From: Croceibacterium salegens
GTDB taxonomy: Bacteria > Pseudomonadota > Alphaproteobacteria > Sphingomonadales > Sphingomonadaceae
Reading direction: 5' to 3'
DNA: 64,000 nucleotides
Assembly: GCF_009827435.1 (NCBI RefSeq)
Contig: NZ_WTYM01000030.1
Location: forward strand, 186,001-250,000
The translations under genes and the position numbers were made by a program. The notes under the pieces are model-generated. The model had not been told where the DNA came from and ran no database searches. It was given only the letters and a program-made list of their open reading frames with translations. This document shows, piece after piece, positions 36,724 through 44,573 of the stretch (positions are counted from its first letter, which is position 1; every line of letters begins with the position of its first letter).

Positions 36724-37673
36724 TGCGATACATCGGGCACGACGAACCCTGGCGAATCTGGCGCGCCGCGCTAACTGGTGAGCGCATGCATCACGCCTGG
36801 CTGCTGTCCGGCCGCAAGGGAGTGGGGAAGGGACCCTTCGCCCTAGCCGCCGCCCGCGAACTGGTCGGCGGGCCTGCTACCGGCGAGCATCCCGACATCA
36901 TCGTGCTCTCGCACCTGCCGAAGGACGACAAGGAGGCAGCGAAGCGAGACGAGGGCAAGCCTTTCGAGACCAAGCGCAACATCACCATCGACCAGATCCG
37001 CGCGATGCAGCGGCGGCTGACGACCCGTCCCACGCTGGGTGAGCGACGGGTCATTATCATCGATCCGGCCGACGACATGGAGGCCAATGCCTCGAACGCC
37101 CTGCTCAAGAGCCTCGAGGAACCGCCAGTGGGCACGTTCTTCCTGCTCATTGCACACCGCATCGGCCGCCTGCTGCCGACAATCAGGTCGCGCTGCTGTG
37201 TCCTGCGTTTTCCGCTCGTCGAGGCGGCGGAGATCGACAAGATCCTCCAGCGAGAAATGCCGAAAGTGGACCCGAAGACCCGCGCGGCGGCGATTGCCGC
37301 TGCTGCGGGATCGCCCGGAGCCGCCCTCGACTTTGTCGGACTCGGGCTCGGCGACTTGCACGATTTGATGGAGCGGCTCGTGCGCCATGGCGACGACGAC
37401 TTCATCATCCGCGGCGAACTGGCGGAGGCGATGGGGGCGCGCCCTGACCGCCAGCGCCAGCTTGCGGCCATTGAACTCGCCCGTGCCGTTGTCGCCGAGG
37501 CAATGAACCAGACCGACGTACCAGCTATTCCCGCACTGGCCGAGGCCCACAACGAACTCTGCGTCCTTTCGGTGCAGGCCCCGACATACAATTTCGACCC
37601 CGGCCTGCTGGTGATGGAAATCGGCAGCTTGCTCGCCGCGCTCGGCACCCGTAGGGAGCCGGCCCATGGCTGA
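36723..37673 (+). CDS. holB: DNA polymerase III delta-prime subunit
   Basis: 316-residue clamp-loader subunit (AAA+ fold). HAWLLSGRKGVGKGPFALAAA resembles a Walker A region, and SNALLKSLEEPPVGTFFLLIAH...RSRC is the delta-prime/DnaX sensor region including the SRC arginine finger. It is encoded in the common tmk-holB-metG-tatD order and overlaps metG by 8 bases. Lacks an obvious zinc-binding Cys set, as often in alphaproteobacteria. Confidence 0.93.
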   Translation: MRYIGHDEPWRIWRAALTGERMHHAWLLSGRKGVGKGPFALAAARELVGGPATGEHPDIIVLSHLPKDDKEAAKRDEGKPFETKRNITIDQIRAMQRRLTTRPTLGERRVIIIDPADDMEANASNALLKSLEEPPVGTFFLLIAHRIGRLLPTIRSRCCVLRFPLVEAAEIDKILQREMPKVDPKTRAAAIAAAAGSPGAALDFVGLGLGDLHDLMERLVRHGDDDFIIRGELAEAMGARPDRQRQLAAIELARAVVAEAMNQTDVPAIPALAEAHNELCVLSVQAPTYNFDPGLLVMEIGSLLAALGTRREPAHG

Positions 37674-39228
37674 GCCCTATTACATCACAACGGCTATCAA
37701 CTACCCCAACGGAAAGCCACACATCGGTCACGCTTATGAGGCGATCGCGGCCGACACGGAGGCTCGCTTCCAGCGCCTGCGCGGCCGGAAGGTACGTTTT
37801 CAGACCGGAACCGACGAGCACGGCCTGAAGATGGCGCAGAAGGCGCGCGAACTCGGCATCACGCCGCGCGAACTTTCCGACGAGATGTCGAGCCACTTTC
37901 GCATCCTGGCCGATCGCCTGAACATCTCCTACGACCGCTTCTTCCGTACTACTGAAGACGAACATCATCGTGCGAGCCAGGCGCTCTGGCTATCGATGGA
38001 GAAGAATGGCGACCTCTATCTCGACCGCTACGAAGGCTGGTACTCGGTGCGCGACGAGGCCTACTACGACGAGAGCGAATTGGTTGCCGACGCGGACGGC
38101 GAAAAGCTTTCGCCGCAGGGCACGCCGGTCGAATGGACCGTCGAGGAAAGCTGGTTCTTCCGTTTGTCCAAATACCAGGAGCCGCTGCTCCAGCTCTATC
38201 GCGACAACCCCGAATTCGTGCGTCCTGCCTCCCGCATGAACGAGGTACGCAGCTTCGTCGAGGGTGGCCTGCGGGATCTTTCGGTCAGCCGGACGAGCTT
38301 CGACTGGGGCGTTCGCGTGCCCGGGGCGGACGATCACGTCATGTACGTCTGGGTCGACGCCCTGACCAACTACCTGACCGGTCTGGGCTATCCCGACGAG
38401 ACAGAAAACTTTGCCACGTTCTGGCCCGCCGACCTGCACCTGATCGGCAAGGATATCGTCCGCTTCCATGCAGTTTACTGGCCCGCCTTCCTGATGAGCG
38501 CGGGCCTGCCGCTGCCGAAGGAAATCTTTGCTCACGGATTTATCCTGAATCGCGGCCAGAAGGAATCCAAGTCGCTCGGCAACGTCACCGATCCTCTGGA
38601 CCTTGCCGAGCGGTTCGGTGTCGACCATTTGCGCTATTTCCTGCTGCGCGAATTCACTTTCGGACAGGATGGCAGCTATTCGGTTGAAGCAATTGTAAAC
38701 CGGTCGAATTCGGAACTTGCAAACAGCTTCGGCAACCTTGCGCAGAGGACACTGTCGCAGGTCTTCAAGAACTGCGACGGTTCGCCTCCGCAAATCTTCG
38801 GCCATACCGATGCGGACAACGCTCTGTTCGAGCATGTCGACCGGGTCATCGCGCAGGAAATGCCGGCCAGCTATGACAAGCTCGCTTTCGCCCAGGCACT
38901 CGAAGCGTGGATGGGTGCCGTGTACGCCTGCAACGCCTACATCGACGAGCAGGCGCCCTGGGCGCTGCGCAAGACCGATTTCGAGCGGATGAAGACGGTG
39001 CTGGCGACGCTTTACATCGTCATCGCGCAGCTCACCGTGGCGGTGCGGCCGGTCATGCCGGACACCGCCGACAAGTTGCTCGATTCCATGGGCATCGCGC
39101 CGGAACTGCGCGACTTCGAAGGCATCCGCTCGCACTGGTATTCGCCGCTGGCCGAGAGTGACTTCCGCCTCGACAAACCCGAGGGCATGTTCCCGCGGAT
39201 CGAATTGCCCGAGGGGGAGGAGGCTTGA
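37666..39228 (+). CDS. metG: Methionyl-tRNA synthetase
   Basis: 520-residue class I synthetase. HIGH motif at residues 19-22 (GKPHIGHAYEA), and the KMSKS equivalent as KESKS in GQKESKSLGNVTDPLDL. The connective-peptide region has no CxxC zinc knuckle, so this is the zinc-free short form, and there is no C-terminal tRNA-binding (EMAP-like) domain. The anticodon-binding helical domain follows (SFGNLAQRTLSQVFK). Overlaps holB and tatD. Confidence 0.97.
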   Translation: MAEPYYITTAINYPNGKPHIGHAYEAIAADTEARFQRLRGRKVRFQTGTDEHGLKMAQKARELGITPRELSDEMSSHFRILADRLNISYDRFFRTTEDEHHRASQALWLSMEKNGDLYLDRYEGWYSVRDEAYYDESELVADADGEKLSPQGTPVEWTVEESWFFRLSKYQEPLLQLYRDNPEFVRPASRMNEVRSFVEGGLRDLSVSRTSFDWGVRVPGADDHVMYVWVDALTNYLTGLGYPDETENFATFWPADLHLIGKDIVRFHAVYWPAFLMSAGLPLPKEIFAHGFILNRGQKESKSLGNVTDPLDLAERFGVDHLRYFLLREFTFGQDGSYSVEAIVNRSNSELANSFGNLAQRTLSQVFKNCDGSPPQIFGHTDADNALFEHVDRVIAQEMPASYDKLAFAQALEAWMGAVYACNAYIDEQAPWALRKTDFERMKTVLATLYIVIAQLTVAVRPVMPDTADKLLDSMGIAPELRDFEGIRSHWYSPLAESDFRLDKPEGMFPRIELPEGEEA

Positions 39229-40004
39229 TGCTGATCGACAGCCATTGCCACCTCGAATACGAAGGTCTCGTCGACGACCAGCAAGGGGTGCTCGACCGCG
39301 CCCGCGCTGCCGGGATCGGCGGCTTCCTCAACATCTCGACCCGGCAGAGCGAATGGGGCCGCGTGGTCGGTACGGCGGAGCGCGAAAGCGATGTCTGGGC
39401 GACAGTCGGCATCCACCCGCATGAAGCGGACCAGCACGCCGATCTTGGCGCCGCGGCGCTGCGCGAGGCGGCGAACAATCCGCGCGTCATCGGCCTCGGA
39501 GAGACGGGGCTAGACTACTATTACGACAAGTCCGACCGTGCGGTTCAGCAGGCGCTGTTCCGCACCCACATTGCCGTGGGGCGCGAGACCGGTCTGCCGC
39601 TGATCATCCACACGCGTGACGCCGAAGAAGACACCTACGAGATCCTGCGCGAAGAGTTGGGGAAGGGGGCTTTCCCCGCGCTGATACACTGCTTCACCGG
39701 CACGGCACCGTTCGGCCGGCAGATACTGGACCTGGGCCTGACAATCTCGTTGTCGGGTATAGTGACTTTCAAGAATGCCCGTGAACTGCAGGGATTCGCG
39801 AAGGAAATTCCCTCGGACAGGATCCTGGTCGAAACCGACAGCCCGTTCCTTGCGCCCGTGCCGCATCGCGGGAAGACCTGCGAGCCGGCCTATGTTCGCA
39901 ACACCGCCGAATTCGTTGCCGACTTGCGCGGCGAGACGGTCGACGAACTGGCTGCCGCAACGACCGAGAACTTCCACCGCTTGTTCAAGAAGACGCGCCC
40001 GTGA
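39228..40004 (+). CDS. tatD: TatD-family metal-dependent deoxyribonuclease
   Basis: 258-residue TIM-barrel hydrolase. Metal-binding motifs in order: IDSHCHLEY (N-terminal HxH), GLGETGLDYYY (Glu), LIIHTRDAEEDT (His), IHCFTGT (His) and VETDSPFLAP (Asp). TatD enzymes act as 3'-5' DNases/RNases in repair and turnover. The ATG at 39228 overlaps the metG stop by one base. YcfH-type paralogues are also common in this context, so the symbol is by family. Confidence 0.93.
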   Translation: MLIDSHCHLEYEGLVDDQQGVLDRARAAGIGGFLNISTRQSEWGRVVGTAERESDVWATVGIHPHEADQHADLGAAALREAANNPRVIGLGETGLDYYYDKSDRAVQQALFRTHIAVGRETGLPLIIHTRDAEEDTYEILREELGKGAFPALIHCFTGTAPFGRQILDLGLTISLSGIVTFKNARELQGFAKEIPSDRILVETDSPFLAPVPHRGKTCEPAYVRNTAEFVADLRGETVDELAAATTENFHRLFKKTRP

Positions 40005-40771
40005 AGCTTATCATGCTCGGTTCCGGCACCTCAACCGGGGTGCCGCGGATCGGCAATGACTGGGGTCTTTGCGATCCCACGGAACCGAAAAACCGTCGCA
40101 CACGAGTATCTATCATCGTCGAGAGCGCCGCTGGCTCTCGGATCTTGGTCGATACGTCCCCGGACCTGCGCCAGCAGCTGCTTACCGCCGGGATACGCAC
40201 GGTCGATGCCGTCGTCTGGACTCACGATCATGCCGATCACTGCCATGGAATAGACGACCTGAGGCCGATGCGTTTCGGGCGCGATGGGGCGATACCGGGC
40301 TATGCTTCGACCGAAACCGTTCGGCGGTTGCGCCAGCGCTTCAGCTACGTCTTTGCCGGCAAGTACGGCTATCCCTCGATCGTGCAGCTTGAGACGCTCG
40401 AACGGGTCAAGATCGTCGCGGGATTCGGGATTGCGAGCTGCGAAATGCCTCACGGGCCGATGGAAACGACCGGGTTTCGGTTCGATTGCGATGGCAAGTC
40501 CATTGGCTACACCACTGATTTTTGTGAAATCACGGATGAGATGGTGGATCTGTTCTCGGGCATCGATATCCTTGTGACCGACTGCCTGCGTCGTGAAAAC
40601 CATCCGACCCACGCGAGTCTCGACATGGCATTGGAGTTTGCGGTGCGAACGCGCGCGCGTCAGACCGTCCTGACGCACCTCGACAAGAGCATGGATTATG
40701 CCACGTTGTCGGCTGAGACGCCGGACGATGTTATTCCCGGTTACGACGGATTGGAGATCGATCTCGGATGA
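40001..40771 (+). CDS. Metallo-beta-lactamase-fold hydrolase, PhnP/RNase Z-like
   Basis: 256-residue cytosolic MBL-fold protein with the metal motif WTHDHADHCHGIDDLR, later ligands in YTTDF and the C-terminal LTHLDKSMDY. It opens LIMLGSGTSTGVP, the usual start of PhnP-like phosphodiesterases often encoded after tatD. Its exact substrate is unknown (cyclic nucleotide or phosphodiester). GTG start overlaps tatD by 4 bases; its stop overlaps the next small gene (ATGA). Confidence 0.88.
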   Translation: MKLIMLGSGTSTGVPRIGNDWGLCDPTEPKNRRTRVSIIVESAAGSRILVDTSPDLRQQLLTAGIRTVDAVVWTHDHADHCHGIDDLRPMRFGRDGAIPGYASTETVRRLRQRFSYVFAGKYGYPSIVQLETLERVKIVAGFGIASCEMPHGPMETTGFRFDCDGKSIGYTTDFCEITDEMVDLFSGIDILVTDCLRRENHPTHASLDMALEFAVRTRARQTVLTHLDKSMDYATLSAETPDDVIPGYDGLEIDLG

Positions 40772-40935
40772 AGCCAGACGCCTTGTCGATCATCGTGCTG
40801 GTTGGCTGGCTGATCCTGGTGGTTGCGGGTTTCAGATCGTATCGGGTTTCCGGGCGCAAGGTGCTGCTTTACGGTGTTATTTGGGCATCGATTTTCATCG
40901 CCGTCGCATTGGTATTTTACACGATGGGGGCGTGA
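40768..40935 (+). CDS. 55-residue two-helix membrane protein
   Basis: Very small open frame starting MKPDALSIIVLVGWLILVVA, with hydrophobic segments at about residues 7-21 and 33-51 linked by a basic loop (RSYRVSGRK). This gives a helical hairpin with the loop probably cytoplasmic. The ATG overlaps the stop of the MBL-fold gene (ATGA), a strong sign that it is translated. No family recognised. It closes the mltB-to-MBL run before mazG. Confidence 0.65.
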   Translation: MKPDALSIIVLVGWLILVVAGFRSYRVSGRKVLLYGVIWASIFIAVALVFYTMGA

Positions 40936-40966
40936 TACTGCATTCCGCCGTACTCTTTCATTTAAC

Positions 40967-40980
40967 ATAATATATATTAT
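40967..40980. promoter_or_regulatory. A+T-only 14-bp palindrome before mazG
   Basis: ATAATATATATTAT is a perfect palindrome in the 54-base gap before mazG and lies in an 18-base stretch that is purely A and T, striking in this high-GC DNA. It could be a -10 region or an operator for mazG transcription, 9 bases before the ATG start at 40990. Confidence 0.45.
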
Positions 40981-40989
40981 CGTCCCAAC

Positions 40990-41739
40990 ATGTCGAACCA
41001 GCTAGACCGCCTCCTCTCGATCATGGCCCGCCTTCGCGATCCGCAAGACGGATGCGAATGGGATCGTGCGCAGGATTTTTCCACGATCGCGCCGTACACC
41101 ATCGAGGAAGCCTACGAAGTGTCCGACGCGATCGAACGCGGCGACATGCGGGCCTTGCGTGACGAACTCGGCGACCTGCTGCTCCAGGTCGTCTTTCACT
41201 CTCGAATGGCTGAGGAAGCCGAGCACTTCGACTTCGCCGATGTGGCCCGAGCGATTTCAGACAAGATGGAAGCACGCCATCCGCACATCTTCGGAGAAGC
41301 CGAAGCGAGCCCCGGTTGGGAAGAGCTCAAGGCAAAGGAACGGGAGCGTTCCGGTGCTTCGAGTGCGCTAGACGGCGTAGCTCTGGCGTTGCCTGCATTG
41401 ATGCGGGCGGAAAAGCTCCAGAAGCGAGCGGCTCGGGCTGGCTTTGATTGGCCTGACACTCACGGCCCGGCCGCAAAGGTGCGCGAAGAAATTGCCGAAC
41501 TCGCCGAAGCCGCACCCGACGATCAGACCGAAGAGGCTGGCGACCTCCTGTTCGCGGCGGTCAACCTCGTCCGCGCCTATGGTCTCGCTGCGGAGGACGC
41601 GCTTCGCAACGCCAACGCCAAGTTCGATGCCCGATTTCGGCGAATGGAAGAGTTGGCCGGTGGCCCGGATGCGTTCGCGCGGCTCACGCTCGATGAGCAG
41701 GAAGCGCTCTGGCAGCAGGTCAAGCGTTCCGAGCTTTAG
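40990..41739 (+). CDS. mazG: Nucleoside triphosphate pyrophosphohydrolase MazG
   Basis: 249-residue house-cleaning NTP pyrophosphatase. Two MazG domains are seen, each with the metal-binding ExxE...ExxD pattern: EEAYEVSDAIERGDMRALRDELGD (about 37-60) and EEIAELAEA...EEAGDLLFA (about 165-190). The C-terminal domain is the main catalytic one in other species. The gene is not tightly overlapped with its upstream neighbour and may have its own promoter. Converges on the sulfotransferase gene with overlapping stop codons. Confidence 0.95.
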   Translation: MSNQLDRLLSIMARLRDPQDGCEWDRAQDFSTIAPYTIEEAYEVSDAIERGDMRALRDELGDLLLQVVFHSRMAEEAEHFDFADVARAISDKMEARHPHIFGEAEASPGWEELKAKERERSGASSALDGVALALPALMRAEKLQKRAARAGFDWPDTHGPAAKVREEIAELAEAAPDDQTEEAGDLLFAAVNLVRAYGLAAEDALRNANAKFDARFRRMEELAGGPDAFARLTLDEQEALWQQVKRSEL

Positions 41740-42527
41740 TCGCCTTGCCCACCGAGGGCGGCAAACCACAGGCTGGTCCCACTTTGCGATTGACGTTCGA
41801 TTGCCGGCACAGCGACGCGCGCCCCTGAAACAAGGGTCACGCCGATATAGTCTGCCACCTGGACGACGGCCTCATCGGGTTTTTCGAGCACATCTTCGTA
41901 CCACAGGATGAGCGGCTTCACGCGCAAGCCGGCATACATCTCGGTCCACGCCTGCTCCTGGCTATCTATCAAGCGGCAAGCGACATCGAAGGCCTCGCGG
42001 GAGAAATCCGGGGGCATCTGCCCCTCTCTCTCCTGTTCCTTGCGCCATACACCCGAAAGTAGTGCACGCGCGTAGGATACCGCGTGCGCCTGGCGATCCC
42101 GCCGGCGCAATTGCACCACCCGGGCCTGATCCGGCCCGGGTATCATCATCTTCATGACTTCGGTCAGGAGAGGCGGATTGGCGCGGTGCAGGTCCTCCAT
42201 CAGCAGCGGAAAGGCCTTGAGGCCGAACACGCCGTTGGGCGACGTCCGGCGCGCGAGAACTTCGCTCCAGATGCGGTTTTGCTCCGCGGGAACGGCGGCT
42301 GCATGGCCGCTAGGGCCATTTGGATCGAAATTCAGGTATTCCAGTGGGGCGCCGAGGCAGCCGCTGGCCCAGAGAACATGGCTGACGTAGGTGCTGCCAG
42401 TGCGTGGGACCGTGGCGAGCAACCACGGGAACTTCGGCCGTCCGTTCCACCTTGGGAAATCGAACTTCTCCTCGTATCCTGTCTCGATCCCCTCCAGCAT
42501 CGCTGCAACATTGGCGGGGCCTGCCAC
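41736..42527 (-). CDS. Stf0-type sulfotransferase
   Basis: 263-residue PAPS-dependent sulfotransferase of the Stf0 family, known in mycobacteria for trehalose sulfation. The 5'-phosphosulfate loop is TVPRTGSTYVSHVLWASGCL, followed by the Stf0-like GAPLEYLNFD; RRRDRQAHAVSYARA carries the 3'-phosphate-binding Arg/Ser; later WYEDVLEKPDEAVVQVADYIG is typical of sulfotransferases. The acceptor is unknown. GTG start lies 11 bases after the hflX stop, so it may be cotranscribed with hfq-hflX. An internal ATG at residue 9 is a second possible start. Confidence 0.85.
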   Translation of the reverse strand: MAGPANVAAMLEGIETGYEEKFDFPRWNGRPKFPWLLATVPRTGSTYVSHVLWASGCLGAPLEYLNFDPNGPSGHAAAVPAEQNRIWSEVLARRTSPNGVFGLKAFPLLMEDLHRANPPLLTEVMKMMIPGPDQARVVQLRRRDRQAHAVSYARALLSGVWRKEQEREGQMPPDFSREAFDVACRLIDSQEQAWTEMYAGLRVKPLILWYEDVLEKPDEAVVQVADYIGVTLVSGARVAVPAIERQSQSGTSLWFAALGGQGD

Positions 42528-42538
42528 GGGGTCAAGAA

Positions 42539-43858
42539 CTACAACGAAGCGTAGCGGCCGAATTCGCGCTCGGTTAGTCGGACTTCGAGCTTTCGAAGCG
42601 GACCGTCCGCGCCTTCTCCAGCGTCGGCCTCGTCGAGCACTACTCCGTGAGCGTGCAGCCAGGCGATGCGGGCGCCGTCACTGGCCGGCAGGGTGAAGCT
42701 ATGAACCTTGGCACCTTCGGTCAGGACTGCGGCGATGCGCGCCAGAACAGCCTCGACCCCCTCCCCGGTTATTGCTGAGAGAGGCAAAATGTCCGGATCG
42801 CCATCGGCCAATGGATCAAGTTCGGCCTCCCGGTCGCCATCCAGCAGGTCCCACTTATTCCACAATTCGAGGATCGGGATCGACGATTCGCCCCCCTCCC
42901 CTTCGATAACGCCCAGATCCTCGAGCACGGCAAGGACCTGACGCTTCTGCATGGCACTGTCGGGATTGGCGATATCACGCACGTGGAGGATGAGATCGGC
43001 TTCGGTGACTTCCTCAAGGGTCGCTCGGAATGCCGCGACGAGCTGGGTCGGCAGGTCGGAAATGAACCCGACGGTGTCCGACAGGATCACCTTGTCGACG
43101 CCGGGCAGCGAGATTGCTCGCATAGTGGGATCGAGCGTGGCGAAGAGAAGGTCTTCGGCCATGACGCCCGCGCCGGTCAGGCGGTTGAAAAGTGTCGACT
43201 TGCCGGCGTTGGTGTAGCCGACCAGCGCCACAACTGGCCAGGGCGCTCGATCGCGCCGCTTGCGGTGAAGCGCGCGAGTGCGACGCACTTGTTCCAGTTC
43301 GCGGCGCAGGCGGGCCATCCGGTCGCGGATCATCCGCCGGTCGGCCTCGATCTGCGTCTCGCCTGGGCCGCCGAGGAAGCCAAAGCCGCCGCGCTGGCGT
43401 TCGAGGTGGGTCCAGCTCCGAACGAGGCGGCTCTGCTGGTAATCGAGATGGGCCAGCTCGACCTGCAATCGGCCTTCCGCCGTTGCCGCCCGCTCCCCGA
43501 AGATTTCGAGGATCAGGCCGGTGCGGTCGATGACCTTACGCTTGAGCTTTTCCTCGAGGTTGCGCTGCTGGATCGCAGACAGCGCACCGTCGACGATGAC
43601 GAGATCGGCTTCCTCGAGCTCGCAATCAGCGGCGATACGTTCGATCTGACCCTGACCGAACAAGGTTGCCGGACGAACCTGACGGACAGGCACGACTTCC
43701 GCTCCCGCCACAACCAGCCCGATCGCCAGCGCCAGACCCTTCGCCTCCTCCAGACGCGACTCCGGGTCCTGTTCGTCGCGCGATCCGCGAATATCTGGGC
43801 ACAGGACCAGCGCCCGGGCACCCCGGGCGACTTCACCAATATCGTCGTCGAAGCTCAG
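42539..43858 (-). CDS. hflX: Ribosome-associated GTPase HflX
   Basis: 439-residue GTPase that binds the ribosomal 50S subunit and rescues stalled ribosomes after stress. N-terminal HflX domain with the signature [20 protein letters not shown]1 [15 protein letters not shown]3 DTVGF, G4 NKWD. The conserved N-terminus ([20 protein letters not shown]) lies upstream of the first standard start (GTG 43711), so I placed the start at CTG 43858, which overlaps the hfq stop TGA by 2 bases. Starting at GTG 43711 would remove 49 residues. The final start is a rare codon and should be viewed as inferred. Confidence 0.88.
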   Translation of the reverse strand: MSFDDDIGEVARGARALVLCPDIRGSRDEQDPESRLEEAKGLALAIGLVVAGAEVVPVRQVRPATLFGQGQIERIAADCELEEADLVIVDGALSAIQQRNLEEKLKRKVIDRTGLILEIFGERAATAEGRLQVELAHLDYQQSRLVRSWTHLERQRGGFGFLGGPGETQIEADRRMIRDRMARLRRELEQVRRTRALHRKRRDRAPWPVVALVGYTNAGKSTLFNRLTGAGVMAEDLLFATLDPTMRAISLPGVDKVILSDTVGFISDLPTQLVAAFRATLEEVTEADLILHVRDIANPDSAMQKRQVLAVLEDLGVIEGEGGESSIPILELWNKWDLLDGDREAELDPLADGDPDILPLSAITGEGVEAVLARIAAVLTEGAKVHSFTLPASDGARIAWLHAHGVVLDEADAGEGADGPLRKLEVRLTEREFGRYASL

Positions 43859-44424
43859 GCGTCGTTGTCCCCGTCTTCCTCGTCCCAGTCGGACGTGAGA
43901 TCGACCGGGGCGGCGGGCTGGATGGTGGAGACCGCATGCTTGTAGGCCAGTTGGACGAAGCCTTCGCGCTCCAGCAGCACGCAGAAGAGGTCGTAGGCGG
44001 CGATACGGCCCTGAAGCATCACGCCGTTGACCAAGAACATCGTCACCTGCACCGCCGCCTCGCGTACGCGGCTGAGGAACACGTCCTGCAACAGCCGCTG
44101 CCTGCGCTGTGCGTCGGGGCCGGCGACGAACTGGCCGGCATCGACCGGCTGGCTCGGCATGATGGTCGAAATGGCGTGCTTGTAGACCAACTGGGACTGG
44201 CCGTCGCGCCGGAGAAGAATTGAAAAATTGTCGAACCAGGTGACGATTCCCTGCAACTTCACGCCCTTCACGAGGAACATCGTGACGGGCATTTTTTCGC
44301 GGCGCAGGTGATTGAGGAACACGTCCTGCAGGTTGGCGCCCTTGTTGCCGTTGGCAGGTGTCAGTTCCGGAGTGGAATCTTCACGGGGAGCGCGCGGTCG
44401 TGCAGTGAGGGTCGGCTTATTCAT
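43855..44424 (-). CDS. hfq: Tandem-domain RNA chaperone Hfq
   Basis: 189-residue protein with two full Hfq Sm domains, residues 31-94 and 111-174, 36 of 64 positions identical by my count. Domain 1 keeps [13 protein letters not shown] (proximal Gln, rim Arg-Arg) and YKHAIST; domain 2 keeps LLQDVFL and YKHAVST but has REAA in place of the RRE rim and NGVMLQG for NGVKLQG. Three such chains could form a six-fold ring with alternating faces. Role: small-RNA-mRNA pairing and mRNA decay. Start ATG at 44424 follows AGAAGGAAA. An acidic tail ([11 protein letters not shown]) ends the protein. Confidence 0.95.
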   Translation of the reverse strand: MNKPTLTARPRAPREDSTPELTPANGNKGANLQDVFLNHLRREKMPVTMFLVKGVKLQGIVTWFDNFSILLRRDGQSQLVYKHAISTIMPSQPVDAGQFVAGPDAQRRQRLLQDVFLSRVREAAVQVTMFLVNGVMLQGRIAAYDLFCVLLEREGFVQLAYKHAVSTIQPAAPVDLTSDWDEEDGDNDA

Positions 44425-44449
44425 CGGCGAGTTTCCTTCTTCGTTATTG

Positions 44450-44470
44450 GCGATTGCCAACAGCAATCGC
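44450..44470 (-). promoter_or_regulatory. Perfect hairpin in the hfq leader
   Basis: Arms of 8 bases (GCGATTGC and GCAATCGC) with a 5-base loop, ending 25 bases before the hfq ATG and in the 149-base ntrX-hfq gap. This could be a leader RNA structure used for autoregulation, or an mRNA-stability element between the ntr genes and hfq. Confidence 0.45.
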
Positions 44471-44573
44471 ATTCTGGCCCGGATTCCCGGACCGGCCTTG
44501 GTCAACCTCTAGCGTCAGCTAAGCAGCCAGAATTGCCAATATGTGACAGTTGATGCGGTTCCTTTTTCGAAAG

